This document shows, piece by piece, positions 59,331-64,000 of a stretch of DNA of 64,000 nt (positions within the stretch are counted from its first letter, which is position 1; each line of letters begins with the position of its first letter). The stretch is from positions 89,821,352 through 89,885,351 of the forward strand of contig CM066736.1 of assembly GCA_033961575.1 (NCBI GenBank), read 5' to 3'. The DNA is from Aselliscus stoliczkanus (lineage: Eukaryota > Chordata > Mammalia > Chiroptera > Hipposideridae). The notes beneath the pieces were generated by a model. The model saw only the letters and a list, made by a program, of their open reading frames with translations. It did no database searches and was not told the DNA's origin. Position numbers and translations under genes: made by a program.

Positions 59331-61854
59331 ATGAAATTTTTGGCATATATTCTGAATTTATCAGATGCTAGTTTAGTTATGCTTAGAGGGGGAAGTGGGC
59401 AGCAGATGAGACTCAGTTAATAGGAGAGGTACCTGAGTAAGAGGAGAGACATGGGAATGCCAAGGGGACACTGAGAACTGTTAGGAAGAGTACATATTGG
59501 AGCAGAGAAACAGATGGCTGACTCTTTATGTGCTCCCCTTATCCTGTCCTGAAGTTCAGGGAGCATTCTTGGCTGAGAATCTGTAGCCTAAGGCAGGTGA
59601 AGAGGAATGGTTGTAGTTATCTGACCCAGGCAGGCAGTTTTTGAATACCCATTACTGTCAGCCCCTAGGGCTAGGGCTCTGCTCACAGCCCCTGATATAT
59701 GGGGTTTGCTTGGGCCCAGGAGCAGGGTTTGAAGCTGTATCAGGGATATGTGTCTGAGCTGCTGTAGAGGAACATATTCATATGGGTCCCATAACTCTTG
59801 CTCCAACCAGTACACTCCCTAATAAAAATAGCTCTCCGTTGCATGGTCACTTCACTAAGCTGCCTATAAAGCGCCCACCCTCTGGAGATGGCTTAATTCC
59901 TGCTCTGTGATGGGATTGAAGAGTTGGCCGTGTTTTCCACTGATGTAAACAGGTAAGAAGAGTACATAAGAGAAGGGATGGAAAGGGAGGGATTAAAGAA
60001 TGAGGAAGACTAGGAGAAAGAGGGAAGGAAGAAGAAAGATGAAATGATGGGAGCTACAAGTAAGGTGGAATAAAGAAATGGAGAGACATATGGAGCCTGG
60101 AAGAAATTGAGATAGGAAGATGGGAGTCCTGAGGGAATGGAAGAAAGAAAGAGGAAAGGAAATAGGATTCAGAACTGTCTTTCTGTGGCAAGGATTGTTC
60201 ATCATTCAGCAGTATTAATTGAAGCTCTATTATTTCAGATTTCACTTTAGTAGCTCATACTGAGAGAAGAAAACCAGGCATGATCATACTTTTAAGAGAC
60301 TCAATCTTCATACAGATAAAGATGACTCTTGTGTATATAAATTATCAATATCAATTGTGCCTCATTATTAAGAGTCAAATGAAAGGCACATGCATGAAGT
60401 GGTGCAAAGATTTAGAAGCAGAGGGTAAGTTTCAGGTTAACATGCTCTGAACATGTCAGGGAAGGTTCCAGATTGTGGCCAAAATAGATTTCAGTGTCAA
60501 GAAATAAGCAGAAGGTCGGGATTAGTAAATGAAGAGGATGGGTCTATGTCATTATTGATGCCAGAATGCAAGGATGTTGACCTTTGGATTACTAAGTTAT
60601 TGAGTTGGGTTGATCTTATCCAAGTCATTTAATTTAGCCTTCTGTATTAGAAGATGTTACCTTCTGCCTGTTCAGTCATATGGAGATCTGAAGACTAAAG
60701 CAGTACCCTATTCTTCTGGTTAGTGGGCAGTGAAGAGAAAACATTGATGAACTTAGGCACTGAACTTTTTCCTAAACTGGTTCCAGGGGATTTGAGTTCA
60801 TTGGATCTGGAGAGAAGGCCTTCTGCTCCTTCTCCTGTCAACATTTCTGTATTCCATAGGAAACAAATTCTCTACTAGTAGAATAAGCCGTTGTCTCCTG
60901 TTCTCCCAACCTTCACATCATCCAGTGTCATCTTTTTGTCCTTTATGAGATACGATCCAAACAACAAGAAAATAACGGTTGTCTGCTTTATGGTCATCAT
61001 ATCTCTTAATTACTCTTCCATTCCAAAACTCCTTTCTACATACACTAGCCCATAGAGACACACACAATATAAACATATATGGATATTCACATAATTTTTA
61101 AACATATGAGGACTGACTCCACAAATATTCTTTAAATAAGGCATGAGGACATTATTCTCCTTTTACTTATTTCTCATCTCTATTTCTTCTCCAAGTCATA
61201 TAGATGTACAATAGAATATAAATAATTCTTGTATTTTAAAAAAGGAAATCATACTGTCCAACTGTTAACTTCTCTCATAAGCCTGGCTTCTCTAATGGTC
61301 TATGGTATAATGAAAAATAATGGACTAGGGAGTTGGTAAATCTGGTTTTGAGTTTTGAATCTGTATCTATTTTACCTTTGATATACTATTTTATCTAGCA
61401 AAGTGAAATAGTAATTTCCTTTCCTTTAAATAGGAGAAACATCTACATCAAATTTTCCTGGGATTATATAAAATTATATATAAGGTGGCTAGCAAATGTT
61501 GACATATACAGAAAATCTGAAGTCTTTTCCTTTTCTCTTAACCCTCCTTCTTCTCCCAATCAAAGAGAGAATGATTACACTGTTTCTGTTCCCTGGTGTC
61601 TGGGGAATTTATTTCTCTCTGGCTCATCCTTCCCTCAGAACTTGCAGGCTCATCTAGTATTTATTCATTCCTTTATTACCTATCATTTTTCCATCCATCA
61701 ATACATCTAATGTAAATAAATTATTAGAGCTTTTATCATGTACCAATAACTGTGTTTATCTCTGGAGTAAATATAAAGATTAATATATATGTTCTATGTT
61801 CCCAGAGAGCCAGGGTCCTAGAAATGTGATCAAGCACTAAGATTTTAGTGCTAT
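59331..61854. other. No gene recognised; purine-rich patch at 59990-60170
   Basis: Largely single-copy-like. The purine-rich patch is mostly GAAA/GGAA text on the plus strand. A MIR- or L2-like fragment may lie at 61640-61780. Minus frames of 63-75 residues are not gene-like. Confidence 0.3.
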
Positions 61855-61857
61855 AAA

Positions 61858-62375
61858 AAGTATATATATGGGCTGGCCGAGTAGTGCGTTGGTTAAGAGA
61901 TGACTTAGGGCATGAACTCTGAGCAACAGGGCCACCAGTTCAATTCCCACATGAGCCAGTGAACGCTGCGCCCTAGCTGAACTGTCGTTGAGCTGCCAAC
62001 AGGGGGCTCAGCTGGTGTAACAACAAGATTGCCTGTTCAATGGTGGGCTATGCCCACTGAAACTAAGACTGAAATCGGCACCTTGAACTGAGCTGCAACC
62101 TGGATGGCTCAGTGGATAGAGCGTGCGCTCTTAACAACAAGGCTACTGGGTTCAACTACCGCATGGGATGGTGATTATGTCCACCCACAACTAAGACTGA
62201 ACTCAGCACCTTGAACTTGGAGGCCATGAGCTGCAGACGGGAGGCCAGATGGCAACTGGTGCCCTCCACAACCAAGATTGAAGAACGACAACTTGGCTGG
62301 TCCCCCTCCCCAATTCCCCAACATTGTTCTGCTCCCCCAATTCCCCAAAAAAATCTTTAAAAAAAAGTATATATA
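61858..62375 (+). mobile_element. Long trimeric tRNA-like SINE
   Basis: About 498 bp (61867-62364). Module 1 starts GGGCTGGCCGAGTAGTGCGT; module 2 is reduced; module 3 reads GGATGGCTCAGTGGATAGAG with GGGTTCAACTACCGCATGGG. The tail has ACAACCAAGATTGAAGAACG, doubled CCCCAATTCCCCAA and AAATCTTT. AAGTATATATA flanks it at 61858-61868 (within an AT run) and 62365-62375. Confidence 0.87.
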
Positions 62376-62443
62376 AAGTACTGTTGGAAGACAATAGATT
62401 GAGTGATTGTGCATTGCAGAGAGATTCCTTGATGGTGATCACA

Positions 62444-62615
62444 GAGAAGAAGATTAATTTATTATTATTATTATTATTATTATTGTTGTTGTTGTTATTA
62501 ATAGTTACAGATGTACAAAACTATGCAATAGTTACCTTTTTCACCCCTTACAAAGTGACTACCCACTCCCCCCACCCGACTTTTAATATCTGTGTTTACC
62601 AGGTTGAGAAGAAGA
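62444..62615 (-). mobile_element. 5'-truncated L1 tail, minus strand, 10-bp target duplication
   Basis: (TTA)n at 62459-62490, then AGTTACAGATGTACAAAACT, ATGCAATAGTTACCTTTTTC and ACCCCTTACAAAGTGACTAC, the same 3' end as the inserts at 47-425 and 8897-9036. GAGAAGAAGA flanks at 62444-62453 and 62606-62615. Confidence 0.8.
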
Positions 62616-63265
62616 ATGAAATAGAAATCTTAACAGTCTTCTGTCTTCCTGTCTGGCTAGCCTCCTGTTTCCCCATGTAGTAACTGTCCTCCATTAATAT
62701 GTTGCTTTGGCTTTTCACATTATTCTTTCCACTAGGTTGAGAGAGTTTGGAACTCAGAAACTGTTCTTTACTTATTTCTGCCTCCCTGGCTATCTTTTAC
62801 AGTAACTGGCATTAAAATAGTCATTTAGACTCTGAGTGATTGATTTAACTCAGCATGTTTAATACACATCTCATTTGGCACTAGTTTTCCTGAGTTTTAG
62901 TATTATTTCTCAACCATATACAATATAATAATACTAAATATTATAGCAGAAAAAGCAATGAATTTTTTTTTCTTTTGTACTTTGGAGTAACAACTAATTA
63001 TTATCACCAGACTGAAGGAAGGGAGAGAAAATTACTAACAATACCTTGTATTTCTCCTTATATAACAACTGGCAGTGTCTGGTACTAGCAAATTCCCTAT
63101 ATCTACTCAGATAAAAATTCCTGGTATCTACTCAGACACAAAAGTAGAAATCATAAGTTACTGCAAAATAAGAATACTTACAGCCATATCCGCACAATTG
63201 AGCTAGGTTATATTATTATTTGTTAGTACTGTGTTGATAACAAAATGTCAAAAGTAAAAATTTAA
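62616..63265. other. No gene recognised
   Basis: A+T-rich sequence. A small duplication (CTACTCAGATAAAAATTCCT / CTACTCAGACACAAAAG) lies at 63102-63145. Confidence 0.35.
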
Positions 63266-63406
63266 AAATCAGCAGTGGTGGGCCGGCCCAGTGGCACGGT
63301 GGCTAAGAGCTGGCTTGGGATGCCAGCAGCCCCTGTTCGGGTCCCCCATATGAGGGCCAGTGACACTGCCCTCAAAAACAAAGAAAAAAAAAAGAATCGC
63401 AATGGT
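63266..63406 (+). mobile_element. Short tRNA-derived SINE
   Basis: Head-only element from about 63280 (GGGCCGGCCCAGTGGCACGG) with hairpin, GGGCCAGTGACACTGCCCTC and an A-rich tail to about 63393. Flanks AAATCAGCAGTGGT and GAATCGCAATGGTC are related but imperfect. Confidence 0.88.
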
Positions 63407-64000
63407 CATCCTAAATATAGATTACAGATTCTGCCTCCTCTTTGAAATTATGTTTTCTTTGTAGCTGTCATTCTGTGGACTTTCTCACTCAGTGACCTAC
63501 TCGATATTCCAATTAGCAATGTCTCCTCAGCCTGCCAGTCCCTGAGTGATTCCCTTTTAGTTATTAGTCCCTACTTCTATCCCATTTGTGCTTTTTACAA
63601 AGTCATTTATCACATGTTGCTAAGTGCCTCCCTGTCTTTTGTATCGGTGTTTTGTTTAGGCTTACCTACTATGTCTAGATTAGGATGCTTCAAATCACGT
63701 ATTCCAAAATACTGTTTGAAATTTTGTTTTACAGGATTCATTAGGGCAATCAACTCATAGTGGGTTGGTTCAAAGTCACATGGTAGATATCCATGGAAAG
63801 GAGGAGAAACAAGTACTCCAAGGTGTAACATGGAGAATAGGGGAGCAAGAGCCATTGTTTCAGTAGACCTAGAAAAGTGCAAAGAGAAACAGAAACAGAG
63901 CACAAGATGAATCTAAATCCTATACATATGTGAACTGGGAAGGGAGGAATTATAAGAACTATTTCACTATAGGAAAAGAAATAAAGAAGCCCTGATACAA
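63407..64000. other. No gene recognised at the right edge
   Basis: A 97-residue minus-strand frame (63610-63903) contains HYELIALMNPVKQNF and IRDLKHPNLDIVG. I do not recognise it and it lacks any supporting signal, so it is left uncalled. Confidence 0.3.

Noticed and set aside
63610..63903. Minus-strand 97-residue frame with somewhat gene-like composition
   Set aside because: No recognised family, no splice or polyadenylation support and no similarity to neighbours; too weak to call.

Overview
The window is mammalian nuclear DNA: about 60% A+T, no operon-like gene packing, densely filled with LINE-1 copies, tRNA-derived SINEs, MIR and L2 relics and CA microsatellites. The most likely source is a bat. 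Long SINEs of the 'GGCTGGCCGA...CCCCAATAAAATCTT' type and the L1 3' UTR type resemble those I know from rhinolophoid bats (horseshoe or leaf-nosed bats), but the species is an inference.

The only recognisable protein genes belong to a class I (fish-like) olfactory receptor cluster of family 51, the kind found beside the beta-globin locus in mammals. It holds one intact gene on the minus strand (5323-6291, recognised as OR51S1), one intact family-51 gene on the plus strand (33725-34681), and two broken family-51 genes (39946-40890 minus; 46726-47654 plus). Each is a single coding exon, with a candidate splice acceptor just upstream in three of the four. Intact genes and pseudogenes on both strands, separated by 5-27 kb of repeats, are typical birth-and-death evolution of such clusters. 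The three right-hand loci share wording in TM4-TM5 and look like one subfamily that expanded locally.

Layout: 1-5.3 kb, repeats with an L1 3' end carrying a 16-bp target duplication; 5.3-6.3 kb, OR51S1; 7-12.4 kb, two long SINEs around an old L1 that contains a nested young L1 tail; 12.6-19.5 kb, CA-rich and largely unresolved single-copy-like sequence with a tRNA-Ile pseudogene; 19.5-26.5 kb, an ancient plus-strand L1 split by a nearly ORF2-complete minus-strand L1 that is itself hit by three SINEs; 26.6-33.7 kb, mostly unresolved, with two L1 3' fragments, one showing a twin-priming inversion; 33.7-47.7 kb, three OR loci plus MIR/L2 relics and two long SINEs; 47.9-57.7 kb, two same-strand L1s, the second full length with 5' UTR, ORF1 and ORF2 but a dead reverse transcriptase; 57.7-64 kb, old L1, MIR, L2, one trimeric SINE, an L1 tail and one short SINE.

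No undescribed gene system could be supported. The points most worth a second look concern retroposon structure: two SINEs at one triplicated target, an L1 bracketed by inverted 3' UTR copies, head-only versus long versions of one SINE family, and a trimeric tRNA-like SINE. The pseudogenes' few lesions are also worth checking.
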